The position numbers and the translations under genes were made by a program. A model generated the notes under the pieces. That model was not told the origin of the DNA. It saw nothing but the letters and a program-made list of their open reading frames with translations, and ran no database searches. A DNA stretch of 64,000 nucleotides, taken from NCBI GenBank assembly GCA_029204225.1, contig CM055102.1, positions 11,827,812 through 11,891,811 of the forward strand. The letters are read 5' to 3'. The stretch is from Diphasiastrum complanatum. Lineage: Eukaryota > Streptophyta > Lycopodiopsida > Lycopodiales > Lycopodiaceae. Positions 9,780-29,050 of this stretch are shown here, one piece after another; within the stretch, counting starts at the first letter, position 1, and each line of letters begins with the position of its first letter.

Positions 9780-11961
9780 GTGGATGGGTACTTCGGAGGT
9801 AACTTCGTAGCCACATCTGAGTCGTCCTCGTCTGATATTCCTAATGAAAATTATTATTATGAAGCCACTCCTTTGGGTTCTTGTCCTATTACTCTTTCTA
9901 TTTCTCCGTCAACAACATCATCTGAAATTCCTCATCTAACTACTTTTCAAGAAATGACTCCTTTGACACAACCTGCTAACAAAACTTTTGATTCAGATTA
10001 GAGAAACAACATTGCAATATCGTTTTGACCAATCAAAAGAGTTAGTGAGTGATGATTCACATGATTCAATTCACTCAGTCACGGATTCAGGCAGACATTT
10101 CCACACCTTCTCAACCTGTTCGAGCAACTACAAGTATCACGGGGTCAATTTACAAATCTGATTTCAAAAGAAAGGAAAGATACAAGAGAGACTTGAAATC
10201 TTCACCTATTTTGACAAAACATCAAAAACAATTGATTTCAAGATAGGAGATTCGGAAGGTACGCTCCATTATTTGTTATTCAGCCTCTTGCTTACAGAAA
10301 TTAAATTAAATAACAAAAAGATATCGGGGAATTGCAGCCAAGTTTTTCTTGAGAAGTAAAGATGAAAAGACTTACTATTTTTGTGCCATAGTGAGACCCA
10401 ACAAAAACTTGTATGCATATTCTGTAAATGCAATGGAGTTTTGTCGAAAAGCCTACAAAGTTGTTCATGCAATTGGAAATTCACGCCTTCAAAGAATGCA
10501 CACACGACTTCAGAAAGATCCAACATTGCAAGGATCATTGCAGGGTAGAACCGTGTCTCCGAATGCTTTGAATGTTATGGCTTGGCTAAAGCATTTTGTA
10601 GATGTGCATGGAGAAAAATCACCAAATTCATTATATTTTCACTTGCCAGATAATTTTACAAAACTGGAGATATTTATGTACAAGGAGTTCGCTAAGACAA
10701 AAAATGTTGCATATTTAAGTTACTCATATTTTCTTAGGATTTGGAAGAGAGGTTTTTGTTTGGTGAAGATTCCTAAAAAATCACGAATGATAGTTTGTTC
10801 TACATGTGAGTTGTTAAATTCTGTCAAACAACTAACAAAGACCAATGATGAAAAAGATAAAAATTAGTTAACTTTTAATACTTTAAAAACTTTATTTTTT
10901 TGCTGACTCAGTTCAAAATCAAATGCAACAAAATTGGCATCACATTGCTATGGGACAAATAATTTTCAGGTTCAGTTTCATGGTTACATGTTGAAGAAAT
11001 ACGGTTTTTGCTCAATATGCCTTCTGGTCAAATCAAGCTTGTTGTGTTGTCTCCCTTGAAGTCCATGCCAAAAGAACAAAAAGCACAAAAAGAGCATTGT
11101 GAGGTTGACCCATTTGACTCATTAAATTTTTTGAAATCAAGTATTCAAGCAGCCTATCAATTTTTTTACGAGTTTGATTGACATTGGTGGTTGGACTTTT
11201 TCGAGGAACAAAAAACTAGTTTGCTCAATCTTGAACACCCATCAACAACTGAAGAATTTCACTGGCCTCTGAAATTAGAAACTTCAACTACAATTGTCGA
11301 ACCTTCAAATCTCCCTCGAGATAATGATTTCTTGGAGCTTGTGCAAGGTGAAAAACATGAAATTTATGTGGACTCAAGGAAGAATAGCAAAGTGTAAAAG
11401 CTGCAAAAATGAAGTGGCACGGTGATCTGAATGGAATCCAAATTGGAAGCATTGTTGCACTTCTAGCTTCTGAAAACAATGAAGGACATCCATTTTGGAT
11501 TGCGAAAGTACTTGGTTTCATTTAAAATAGCAATCAAACGAAAGTACTATGTGTCCATTGGTTGTGCACCACTTCAACGAATGCTTTTTTGGGAAGGTAC
11601 GAACTTGCGATGTTGCAAGTAGATCCAAAGGCCAAGAGAAAACGATTGCCAAAGAACCAACCGAGGGTTGATAATTTGAATTTACAAGATGTAGATGTTT
11701 TGGCTTTTAATTAGCCATACTGAATAAACGACTTGGATTAATGAGACAACCATCGTCGTCAACTCGTCAGCAACAAAGAAAAGTTGACTTACAAGGTTTT
11801 TTTAATCAACATTGGATGCAGATTCTGAGGATGATATGCCAATGGACTCTAATAAAGAAGATGGGTCTTCCACCTCATCGGCTGAAAACGAGAGTGTTCA
11901 AAATATGTCAAGTTCTGAATTGAGAGACATCAGTAAAAATTCCTTAGAAAATGTACTTTGA
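9780..11961 (+). pseudogene. broken transposon-type protein gene, unclassified
   Basis: Four coding islands lie on the plus strand. 9780-10001 is Ser/Thr-rich. 10349-10867 is a 172-codon core with CRKAYKVVHAIG, then SRLQRM, YLSYSYFLRIWKRGF and a C-terminal VCSTCELL. 11405-11525 contains WHGDLNGIQIGSIVALLAS then GHPFWIAKVLGF, resembling a small reader- or SH3-like C-terminal domain. 11813-11961 is an acidic Ser-rich tail ending in TGA. The core pattern (cysteine-lysine start, S-x-F-x-R-x-W, then a Cys-x-x-Cys pair) resembles a transposon-derived protein family scattered among eukaryotes, whose superfamily I cannot name. Stops and frame changes between the islands, especially 10868-11400, destroy the middle of the protein. 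Confidence 0.5.
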
Positions 11962-12480
11962 AAAAAATATATACATAATGTAATTTAAGCCCTTTTGTAT
12001 TTTAATAGCATTTGGACTTTCAAAAATCATGTGTTGTCTTGAAATGTTATGCGGTATGTAATTATGATGGTTTTATGAAATTTGCAAAAAAAAAAAAGAA
12101 CCCTGCAATGCTTCATTAAAAATAGACACTTTTAAACATCTTTATTAATTACAAGTTAGAGAATCCTTAAAAAAAACTATGATTTTGGCCTAAAACTAGG
12201 GCCATTAAAAAATATCGAAAAAGGTTACTCTTTTTTAGGTCAAAGCCCCAAACAAATGTCATCATGTTGGAACCAACAGGGGTCTGAATGAGAAAAAAAT
12301 TGGGTGGAGAGGCCTAGCATGAGGGATCACAGTGCCATGGTGACCCCATAGAAGGCATGGGTGCCAATGAAGGAAAAATGTGAAGAGAAAGTGTGGAAGT
12401 GTCAGAATAATCAAGTGTGACAGATGCAGGAGTCATAGATAGTATCACGCACAATCATCTGCGTTGCTTCCTGAGCTAGG
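11962..12480. other. AT-rich stretch without a gene
   Basis: No coding signal on either strand. It is an A/T-rich spacer between two transposon-derived remnants. Confidence 0.35.
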
Positions 12481-12485
12481 GTTCC

Positions 12486-14395
12486 TCAAAGTAAGAAATC
12501 TCTATGACGAGGCCTGCTAGATGGATGTGTTGGTCTCGAGGCCGCAAGAGGCATGACATCATTGGCGTCACCACCACAACAAGAACCGCCGCTGAGGCGA
12601 CTCCTCCTATAATCTCTCTTTTCTCGGCCGGAATGTCGGGAAGAGGCACTAATACTAGAGTGTGCAGAGGAGGGACTCCCGCCGGATAGACCCTTGTGGA
12701 AGGACCCTTGTGGAAGGGGCAACACCTCGGTCGGAGAGTTGTGGGGACTGAATCTCCTCATAACGAGATGATGTGGACAACCTACTAGAACTCCATGCAT
12801 CCCAACGAGCCCGTAGTCTCTCCATGATCCTGCCTGCACACAAGGGGGACATCCCATCCACATAACTGAGGACCTTATCGTCACTCATGGATGAAAAACG
12901 GGATGACCTGCGACTGCAGCCAGATTCGTGATGTGTCACGAGACATTGAGGATACGATTGGAATAATTGCTGCAAGAAATAGAAGATATTTTTAGAAAAT
13001 ACAACCCTATAGAATCAATGAGTGTAAGAAATAAATTCAAATAAATGAGTTTAGGGTTGTCGAACAAAGAAAATGACTCTTTACATTCAACCATAGATGA
13101 ATAAATTACAATACACCACAATAATCACAAATAACCACAACAATCACACTTTATAACAAATAAATTGAATATTTCTACATGGTTTAGGGACAAATAAAAT
13201 TCAATTACATAACTAGTCAAGGTTCAAGATTACATATAAACTAGCTACATCGAAACATGGTTGACAAATGTATGAATAAAAATGCTATATGTAAAAACAT
13301 GTACATAAGTATCTTTAAACATGGAAATGCTAGTATAGAGCCAAAACACTAGCTAGATCTATCTAATTCCTCCTCATCATCTCCGTCATGTGGAACTTGT
13401 TGTTCCTATATGCGCAAGACACATGAATTAGTCTTCCGAAAAATTGTATGAGAGTGGGAGAGAATAGCAAGTTTAAAAAACATAAAATGGATTTGATGTC
13501 GTACCTGAGGAGCAGCATCCTAGTTTATATGCACGCCCTACCTCTCCAATAACTCGAGTACTACCTGCGTACTGTGGGAATACGCATACATGTACTCGTC
13601 ATGTCTGGGAGACCCACCCCACGATGGCAGATCGCTACACAAACATTGAAAATTTTGATCATATAAAGAGAGCAATTTATTACAACATGTCTTACGAAAA
13701 ACCCCCAAGAGCAAAAAAAAAAAAAAAACAATCAATAGTCAAATTACACAAATGGGTGGGTAGACTTACAAAGTGGACTAAAAAATGTCCCTTGCAGCCA
13801 TTGCCCAAGTAAGAAGCCCTCGTGGTCTCTAGTCGGACTCTGGCTGTCTCTTGTTGATGTCTGAAGCAATCTGGATTATCTCTATACTCTTTCTTCGCAT
13901 GCTTCCAATTCCCTTTCTCCATGTAGGAAGCCTTGGCTCTCTCGGCTTTAATTGCATCTTGGATCTCCAATTTGTGGTGGCTCATCGTAGATCCCATGTG
14001 GCTCTTCATCCATTTTCATGCAAATTTTATGTTCTGAGATGGAACAGAGAACTCACTATGCAGCTGGTCAATGATGCAATTCTTGCGGTCATCACTAACA
14101 TCGCGTCAATCATGAAAAATATCTCTGGGAAAGTGTACATACATTAGCTCCCTCATGCACGTGATGACCCTCTTACCACGATTATTCTCAATGATGTGAC
14201 CATTCCTATCTATGTCATACGATGACGAGATGGCATCCGGTGGAGATGTAGCCATGGGAGTGTGTCTACGGGGGTGGCCTTCTGTATGGAAGATGTGGCC
14301 CTGGGAGTGTCTACGGGGGTGGCATCCTGTATGGGAGATGTAGCCCTAGGAGTGTCTGCAGGGGTGGTCTCATGTATGGGATGGCCAGGTGCTTG
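12486..14395 (-). pseudogene. decayed plant transposon protein with Pro/Thr repeat N-terminus
   Basis: Read from 14395 down. First comes a 15-residue repeat (TPRATSPIQDATPVD and variants, about three copies). Then ISSSYDIDRNGHIIENNRG, RVITCMRELMYVHFPRDIF, and at 13692-14009 a basic helical stretch (KLEIQDAIKAERAKASY, then DCFRHQQETARVRLETT). After an intron-like gap, 12655-12975 encodes a segment containing LRARWDAWSSSRLS. The helical part, rich in Lys and Arg with spaced tryptophans, is like the transposase-associated proteins of plant En/Spm-type elements. I infer this from style, not from a diagnostic motif. Nonsense codons (for example after FHD and KFA) and frame changes show that it is dead. 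Confidence 0.4.
14240..14395. repeat. 45-bp minisatellite, about 3.3 copies
   Basis: The word GTGTCTAC/GTGTCTGC starts at 14262, 14307 and 14352, exactly 45 bp apart, and the tail of a preceding copy is at 14241-14261. Because 45 is a multiple of three both strands stay open. I judge the minus strand the coding one, since it runs into the MATSPPD frame of the neighbouring remnant, apart from a one-base shift at the last unit. Confidence 0.85.
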
Positions 14396-15390
14396 CTCTA
14401 TGACAGGGGACTACCCAAATTTCTGTGGGTTGAAGCAGCGAGTGCAGCAGCATACATTTTGAACAGGATCCCCAACAAACTGATGAGGGACTCAATGCCA
14501 AATATGATATGGAGCGGACAGACGCCGACTGCTGAACACATGCAAATATTTGGATGTAAGGCATACATCCATGGGACAAGAAAAAATCATAAGCACACTG
14601 ATACAAAATTTAGGTTGTAAGACTCGTTTCCAGTCAGTATGCCATTGGATCCAAATGTCATATTAAGCAGTGAAATGTGTCCTACAACTCAGCAAGAGAG
14701 GGAAGATATGACCCGACGACCATTGAGAAATTTGGTAGGTTTGTTGATGTATGCCATGGTGAGTACCAGGCCAGATATCGCAATAGCGATCACGAAGCTA
14801 AGTCAATACCTGACGGATCCTGGTGAGGATCACTGGGAAGAAGGAAAAAGGGTGATAAAGGGAACCCAACAACTCGGTTTGGTGTTTAGTAAGGAGGAAA
14901 GACAAGTGATAGGATATGCTGATTCAGATTGGGTTGGGGACCAGAATGATAGGAGGTCCACCTGTTGCTACGTATTTACGATGGGAGGAGGATGTGTGAG
15001 CTGGAGTTGTAAGAAGCAAGCCTCCATAGCACTCTCAATGACAGAAGCAGAATACATGGGAGTTTGCCACGCTGCCAAGGAATATGTATGGATGAGAAGT
15101 CTGATGGAAGAGCTAGGGATTGAAAGCAAAGGCATGAAATTGTTCAATGATAATCAGGGCCATTTGTTCCTTAGCAAGAATGCAGGGTTTCATAAGAAAA
15201 ACAAGCATATTGCCATACAGTATCATTTTGTGCGCGATCTGGTGCAGAATGGGACACTGTCACTTGAATTCTGTCAGACGAGCTAGATGTTGGCTGACAT
15301 CATGACGAAGCCCCTGGTTAAACAATGTTTTGTAGCTCTAAGGGATCAACTTGGAATTGAGAGCATGGAAGGGGATGATGTCGGGTAATT
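14372..15390 (+). pseudogene. Ty1-copia remnant: integrase end joined to RNase H
   Basis: 14372-14620 reads LPKFLWVEAASAAAYILNR, then FGCKAYIHG, the C-terminal part of copia integrase. 14639-15390 reads the end of reverse transcriptase and RNase H: STRPDIAIAITKLSQYL, GYADSDWVGD, STCCYVFTMGGGCVSW, TEAEYM, then HFVRDLV and LADIMTKPL. The entire reverse transcriptase catalytic part between them is missing, so this is an internal-deletion derivative. A TAG interrupts the frame at 15284 just before the C-terminal LADIMTKPL. An LTR-like end follows. Confidence 0.85.
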
Positions 15391-15450
15391 GTGCTATGAA
15401 ATGAGAGAGGGTATGTGGGTTTGGTCAATGGGAATTCCATAGGCCCAGTC

Positions 15451-15664
15451 TGTTAGTGTCCGAGTCATAGGAAAGCTTAGGTAACTAGCGACAGTTGTGT
15501 TAAGGGTCTGTGACCCAATTTTAAGTTTTCTTGGTGTGATCTAAGGGCGAAGGGTCTCAACCCTCTTCTTGGCATGTACTTGTGTTGTAAATAGAATAAT
15601 CAGAACACAGTTTTGGTGTATACCCTTTTTGTTGTCATTGCAGAGTTGTGTCGTGCTTACTAAT
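15451..15664 (+). mobile_element. probable short 3' LTR of the copia remnant
   Basis: Directly after the pol end, a segment starts TGTTAGTGTCCGAGTCATAG after a purine-containing stretch and runs to about GTCGTGCTTACTAA, the near reverse complement of the start (TTAGT against ACTAA). About 210 bp fits a short copia LTR. The 3' boundary is uncertain and no second copy is in the window to confirm it. Confidence 0.45.
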
Positions 15665-16135
15665 GATCATTGCTTTATTGATTGATTGATTGATCTGACA
15701 TAATTTTGTACGTAGAAAGGTGCGAATGATCTCTGTCCTTGCAGGTACTTGCATTCACACATGCAACATATCTGATTAAGTAGCAGCCTTGCTACTTGTA
15801 CCATAGAGATATGGTTATGTAGCTTCTTTTTTACTTTTGCTAGTATTTTTTATTCACAAATATAATGTGTACACTGAGTAGTAAGTGATCTAGTTTAATT
15901 GTCATAGAGCACATGACTCCAAGATGTCAACAAGTCAAGCTACGTATGAGTGAAAATACACAGTTACCCAAGGTGTTGAACACGTGTGAGAGTGACAAAA
16001 CACTGCCTCTTACCCAGCTTAATTGGCTGGCCTTGACCCATGTAAGTTTACACTTCATATTATACCCTTCACGGGTAAGAATATTATATAAGCCTTTGCA
16101 TATCTGACAAATGGTGCTTGCATGTGAGTTTGCAG

Positions 16136-16215
16136 ACAACCTGGAGAATGCATCAATGCTCCAGGCTTTGTCCCACCAACAGAGACTGATCGCAGCTCGC
16201 AGACTAACTTTACAG
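16136..16215 (+). other. isolated exon-like segment
   Basis: An 80-bp open segment is bounded by a good acceptor (TTTGCAG) and donor (CAG then GTACA) on the plus strand. It encodes NLENASMLQALSHQQ and a basic end. It is convergent with CKX and just beyond its polyadenylation signal. No neighbouring exon was found, so it may be a relic or chance. Confidence 0.2.
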
Positions 16216-16285
16216 GTACACCATACTCCTGTTCTCATTATTTAATCCTATCAAATATCAACTATTCACAGTTTCAGGCTCACCA

Positions 16286-16291
16286 TTTATT
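16286..16291 (-). terminator. polyadenylation signal AATAAA of CKX
   Basis: On the minus strand AATAAA lies about 80 bases downstream of the CKX TAA stop, a suitable place for a 3' end signal. No other canonical signal is closer. Confidence 0.55.
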
Positions 16292-16369
16292 AAGTCTTAT
16301 GCTTCCCAACAGAAGCCTCAGCAGCCCATCTTGTTCACAACACTTCTTTTAGATGAACGATTATATGCA

Positions 16370-21508
<5,139 letters not shown>

Positions 21509-21628
21509 AGCTCCTCTCGATTGATCGAATACGTAACAACTGTTGGGTTATAAAGTTTGGCCACATCTTTAAGCTTTCTAGAAATAAAAAAAAAGATCTG
21601 CTCATTCAGTTCTGACATAAGAGAAGTG

Positions 21629-21641
21629 GTTTTATATGTAC
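21629..21641 (-). promoter_or_regulatory. candidate TATA box of CKX
   Basis: On the minus strand TACATATAAAACC lies about 120 bp upstream of the CKX ATG. It is the best TATA-like sequence in the proximal upstream region. A weaker TTTATAACC lies nearer (about 21545). The position fits a short 5' untranslated region. Confidence 0.4.
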
Positions 21642-21725
21642 TATGCATATAAACGATCCCAACTAGTACAATTGGACTGTGTATCACAGTGAAAGCTTAA
21701 ACTAAGCCAAAGATCAGCTGCGGCG

Positions 21726-21780
21726 CTCTCTCTCTCTCTCTCTCTCTCTCTGGATCTCGATCTCGATCTCGCTCTCTCTT
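21726..21780. repeat. CT-rich microsatellite upstream of CKX
   Basis: CT dinucleotide runs with a GATCTCGATCTC interruption. They lie upstream of the putative TATA box, in the CKX promoter region. Confidence 0.85.
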
Positions 21781-21784
21781 CAAA

Positions 21785-23885
<2,101 letters not shown>

Positions 23886-23948
23886 GAACGATAAAACCTT
23901 TTATACTACATAATTCATTGATTTTGTGGAAATCTATAATGACTAGTC

Positions 23949-23987
<39 letters not shown>

Positions 23988-24439
23988 TTTCATTCTATTT
24001 TATTCTTGTTCAAACAAATTACAAATTTAACTTTCTAACAATGTAATTCATCATACACTATGTATTCTCTCTCTCTCTCTAACAAATTACAAATTTGACA
24101 TACAATTATTATTATACACTATCTATACATTTCTATCTTTACATCATCTTTATTGCACTATCCTTACATTACTATTCTAAAAATGTAACTATCTACTTTA
24201 CACTTTTGTCTACTTTACAGTGATTTCTCTCATTTTCTTTTCCCCTCCTCACTTTCTCTCATAAAAACAAACAAAACAAATATCTCCCCAAAAAAAAAAA
24301 CACAAAACAACTACTTGCAATCTCAACAATGTAAGCCTTTCAAATACTCCAGTGCACCTTCAAATGCTCCAAAAGCTCCAAAAGTACAAACAAAAGTGAG
24401 GAATAATATGCAAAAACATGTGGAAATTGCGAAAACCAA

Positions 24440-24765
24440 ACAGACGTTAGAATCTGATGGGCCAAAATACGTCGGAATCCGACATCTACTTTTTGTACAA
24501 AGTTGTGTCAAAAATTTTGTTGCCTCGGATCGATGACGTGTACGTTGGATTCGGTCTCCGTCGGATTGTGACGTCCATGTTGGATGCAACTAAATTTTGT
24601 TTTGTTAAAAAATATGCCACGCCATATCCACTTTTGCGTGTCAGATTCAGACATGTAGGAATGCGATGACAATTTTAAAAATTAGTTGTCGCCACAGTTT
24701 TCGGACCGGACGTTCAATTTGAGATTTTTTGCTTAGGTGTCGGATTCTGACTCCTCAAAATGTAA
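24440..24765. repeat. satellite-like segment with GTCGGAATCCGAC palindrome
   Basis: Contains the perfect 13-bp palindrome GTCGGAATCCGAC at 24471 and related words (GTCGGATTGTGACGTCCATG, GTGTCAGATTCAGACATG, GTGTCGGATTCTGACTC). The same words recur at 49950-50412, so this is a dispersed family. No coding content. Confidence 0.55.
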
Positions 24766-24769
24766 CGGC

Positions 24770-25995
24770 TTATAAAATTTTTGAAAATCCTTCAAAAACC
24801 CACGTCACAATCCCGTAATGTGTTATTGTGATCCCTTTCATTGATCATGAGACCCAACACTTTAGAAAAGACCCAAATATTGTTTTATATGTTTTGCAAG
24901 CTTTTGTCTTTATGTTATTTGTTGTTCTTTATGAACTTGGAGCAATTTTGTAATCTCTATTAAAAGACAAAAAAAATCAATTAATAAATTGAAAACATAG
25001 ATTAAGTTTAACACACAAATGTGGTAATTATTAATAACAACAAAATATGAAACTTGTCAAACACCTTTTTCTTTTGCGTGTTTAGCTTGTTCTTTGAGCA
25101 TTTCAATTGTTTACAAGTAGTATAAATAAACATTCTTGATCTTTAAAAATCTTTACCGGCGGACTGAAGGCCCTTTTCCAAACATTCACAAAATATAAAG
25201 CTCAAATGAACATTCATGGACATTGCAAAATCTTTGTACATCAAAAATATCTTCAATTTCATAAAAGGTGAAAAAAAAGTTGGGAGCTTTTTGGTATGCA
25301 CATTGATCAATTAAAATAACTAGGATTTTGTAAGTAAGTCATCTGGAGAAATTTATAAACTTGACTCCTTTTGTAATCTCGTGTGGAGATGAGCAAGTCT
25401 TAAATTTCTGATTGCATTAAAACATTTGAAAGCTTTATGATATACTTTAGGTGTTTCCAAAAAATAAGAGTACTTTTTTAAATCAGGCCTTATGGTTAAA
25501 CATATCCAGTAATTATGACCTTATTTTGTCCTTGAAAAAATGTTTGATCAAATTTGTTTGATTTCAATAAAGCTTAACTTCTATAAACAAGTCAATAAAA
25601 TATATTTTGTGATTTGTGAATTTCATGTAGTTCAAGCAATTGATTTTGGTATTTTCTCATTGTACGACTTGCTTGTGAATTTTTGTTAGTAAGAAATTTG
25701 ATCTTGGATTTTGATGTGTAAGTAAAACTTGTGATAGTTGCACTTAACACTGGCAGTGAACACGTACCAACTACATGTACATCTTAAATATATATCTTCT
25801 CCTCTTCTTAAATTTTGTTGAAGGATTCTGAGCTTTTGAAAATCTCTTTTCTATTTAAAAAATATGGATCTGTTGGGCCTTTGTGCATGTCTTAAACAGT
25901 TCAAAAAAATCACTTTCTTGATACAAAATGGTAGCTTGACTATAATTAGTAATTCAGTGCTTGTTTGATTAATATTGTATAGAAATTCTTTCATA
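24770..25995. other. AT-rich stretch without a gene
   Basis: No recognisable protein motif on either strand and no repeat structure beyond A/T runs. It lies 3' of the minus-strand integrase remnant and may be the decayed continuation of that element. Confidence 0.3.
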
Positions 25996-25999
25996 CTGG

Positions 26000-27600
26000 T
26001 AGATTTTCAGCTTACTCATTGCATAAATCTATCAACACAATAGATGTAATTACATTTTTTTTTTTTAAAAAAAGTCTTAAAAAACTCTTCTCCCACATGT
26101 AATTTATCATATGAAAATTTTGTATGATTCTTCTAAATAATTGTTTGTTCTGCCAATCCATGATATGGTAGAATGTTGTTCCCAAACAATTAATCAAACA
26201 TGTGCAAGAGTTTAAGTTTTCATATTCATAACAAAGTGTTAGTTAACAAATTGTAATGTTCGATCACTGGAAGTGAGAAAATGAGCAAAACCTAGTTGCT
26301 TAAGAGAGGTGGAGAATTATTCAGTAATTCTAACTAATACCTTTTGTATCATAAAGCCTATTAGTAATTTGGGAATAATCTCAAGTTCTAGTCTTCTCTT
26401 TTATGAGGTTTTATGTTTGAACTTAAGTTCAAGCACACAAACTTGACAAACACCTATGCTTGAGCTTAAGTTTGCGCACATGTTTCTTTGCTCAATCTTA
26501 GTTCGAACATACAAGCATGTATTAGATGGGATAGAGAAAAAAAATGAATTCATTCTAAATCAACAATTTTTTTCAATATTATTAGAAAAATATTACTTAA
26601 ATATGATATACAATGAAAACTAAAACACACACACACGCGCGCACACACACATTTTCTAGTTCAAAATACTATTTGACTTTGAAGCCATCAAGACGTTCAT
26701 TTTAAAGATCTACCAACTAAATTGAGCCATTGCCAAATTTTTATTTCTTTGTAATGTCTCACCCATCTTGTATGCAATTTACTAGAGAATATTATATGTT
26801 CGTTATCATATGATAAAGCTAGTAATATCTCTTGTTGCTTTTGAATTATGTGTTCTCCTTTCACAAACTAGGTCTAATGGAAAATCATATCTTATAATAT
26901 TTTCCAAAAAAAGAAATTTTCCACTATCTTAGCACCAATCCTTTAGTTGCAGCTACCTCAATCATATCTATACAATAGTCATTTTCTACTAAAATACGTC
27001 GATTGTTTTTGTGTAAAGTAGACTAACAAAATCTATGCACCACTTTTCAAATGGTGCTATAGGTAAAATGAGTGTGAGTGGCCAATTTGTAAAGGAAGTT
27101 GGCTTCTCTACCCTTTGATATGAATCACAATTATGAATAAATAAATAAACATCTTTATAAAAGGTAGGCCACCAATATTTGGCATATATTATTTTTTTAA
27201 CTACATTCTTCATGGAAACATAACGCCTTTTGTATTTTTTTCATATAAAGATTTGATGACAATGTATATTTAGGTTCTTTCCAAATATCTTTTCAACTCT
27301 TCATTAGCTCCCATTTTGTATATATTTCTAGTAATTGTGTAAGGTGCACTCAATATTGGAAAACATTTCTCTCTTTTCTTATCATTCCTTTTGGATAATG
27401 TTGATGTTGCACAATATTCAATTATGTTAGCACACCCTAAATCTTCAATAGATATATTTATTATCCTTCATGAAAAAAATTATTCAAAAAAATTTATAAT
27501 CTTGATAAATCATCTACATTATTATATTGTTTACCAATTCAAGTTTGGACTATAAAATCAAATATTTGTAGCAACAAAATGCATCTTGCCAATCTGCCTA
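26000..27600 (-). pseudogene. Ty3-type RNase H end and integrase remnant
   Basis: From 27600 down, the minus strand gives an RNase H end (GKQYNNVDDLSRL around 27510). At 26989-27213 is the zinc-binding start of integrase (IYAKYWWPTFYKDVYLFI, then CDSYQR and PFEKWCIDFVSL). A weak core follows near 26850-26930 (FPLDLVCERRTHN), and at 26012-26197 a piece resembling the later core (TTFYHIMDWQNKQL). The order matches Ty3 pol, but stops, frame changes and AT-rich or CA-repeat insertions separate the pieces. It is a dead fragment. Confidence 0.6.
26624..26650. repeat. CA/CG microsatellite
   Basis: CACACACACACGCGCGCACACACACA-type run lying inside the Ty3 integrase remnant. Confidence 0.8.
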
Positions 27601-27619
27601 ATAAATTGGGTTTATTCAG

Positions 27620-29040
27620 GAATCACACCTATTTGGTGCTTGGATTAGATAAGTCACGAGCATTGTCACCAAAATCTCTCAAATTTAGCTTATAAATTAG
27701 GACCTTAACTTTGGGGCTCAACTTGGCCACCTCTTAAGCATGTAAGTGGACTCTAATCAACCTTTAATTATCATCTGATTATGTACAAAAAGGTGGGACA
27801 CATGGTCAACTACATTGGATGCCATGTGGTATATTTCAAACTAGCTAGTTCTTGACAATTCTCACATTGAATGCTAGTTTGAGTCCATTCAAACCTTTGT
27901 TTTTTTATCAAATCCTTATGATTATTGATCACCACCAAGATCCATGACAAGATTTTCCTCTCTTGGTTCACACCAATATCCGCCACACACATGTTATGAG
28001 TAGAACACTCAAAAGAAAGCCACCACATCAAGGTTAGAAAACAACATTTATTTGCTTTCCTAAGGTGCACTCCATATATTAGATGTTGTGTATGTTAATG
28101 ACTCAACCACATTAACATTAGGACTTGACTACCTCAAGTCAATCTCTACCACTCATCAATTATAATAAAATGTTATAGAAAAACATTGTGAATTAATGAC
28201 AATAAGTTAAATTTTATTTGATATATACTTTAAATATGTTTTTGTAGCAAATTTCTTCTCAAGTGCAAGTGTGAGAAGCACGTCTGCTTTACTTATTTTA
28301 AGGATTTATCAGATTTTTATTTTTTGACTTTGTTCACTGATTTTGTGAGTGCAAAAACTAAGAATATAATCAATGATTCTAGATTTTTCAATATCACAAT
28401 CTTCTTAAATGACATTATTGCCATTTTCTTTTATAGCTACGTTTATCACATCAACAAGACTTTAATAAAAAAATAAGTAGAAAATGAAATTGGACTTCTT
28501 TTGAGATGACATGTATGCAAATTTATGAAATGAGTTGAAAGTTATTTTCAAGAATGGTTGCAATGTCATTGCCAATTTTCTTATGTCAAGTTTCTTTTAT
28601 GGAAAACAAGATTTTCTTAAGACAATAACACAAAGATCATGACAATAACATATACTTTATAAGATCTAGTCATTTCAACACAGTAAGGGTGAAATATATT
28701 GAATATGTTTAATATTACAAAGCTTCAAATAAAATACAGTATTATTATTTATTAGTCAAAGTTTAATATGTACTCTCAAAGAGATGTAGAAAAATTTGAG
28801 ATGTAACACTTTTGATTATTATTTATAAGTCCTTCAAAATAAGTTTATCTTTTCAACATCATTCTTTTAAATTTTTCTAATTCTTATGGGATGAAAATAA
28901 TATAAAAATAATGTAAAATTGTAATATCATATTATTTCTAGACCATGATTCATGACATGTACTAGAAACTTGAATTGAATGATGTTGAATTTGTTGGTGA
29001 TGTTTGCTTCTTTATTGCTAGTTGTTACAAATTTGAATTG
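27620..29040. other. AT-rich stretch without a recognisable gene
   Basis: A minus-strand frame at 27810-28070 (86 codons) contains CVADIGVN and a Gln/Glu/Trp-containing end, but I cannot assign it. Otherwise only short frames and A/T-rich DNA. It may hold older parts of the adjacent Ty3 and copia elements. Confidence 0.3.
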
Positions 29041-29050
29041 TGAAACATGA

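Noticed and set aside
12504-12689. Plus-strand frame with Arg/Thr/Gly-rich sequence as a gene
   Set aside because: The opposite strand continues the transposon-type relic in a coding-like frame. The plus frame has no support.
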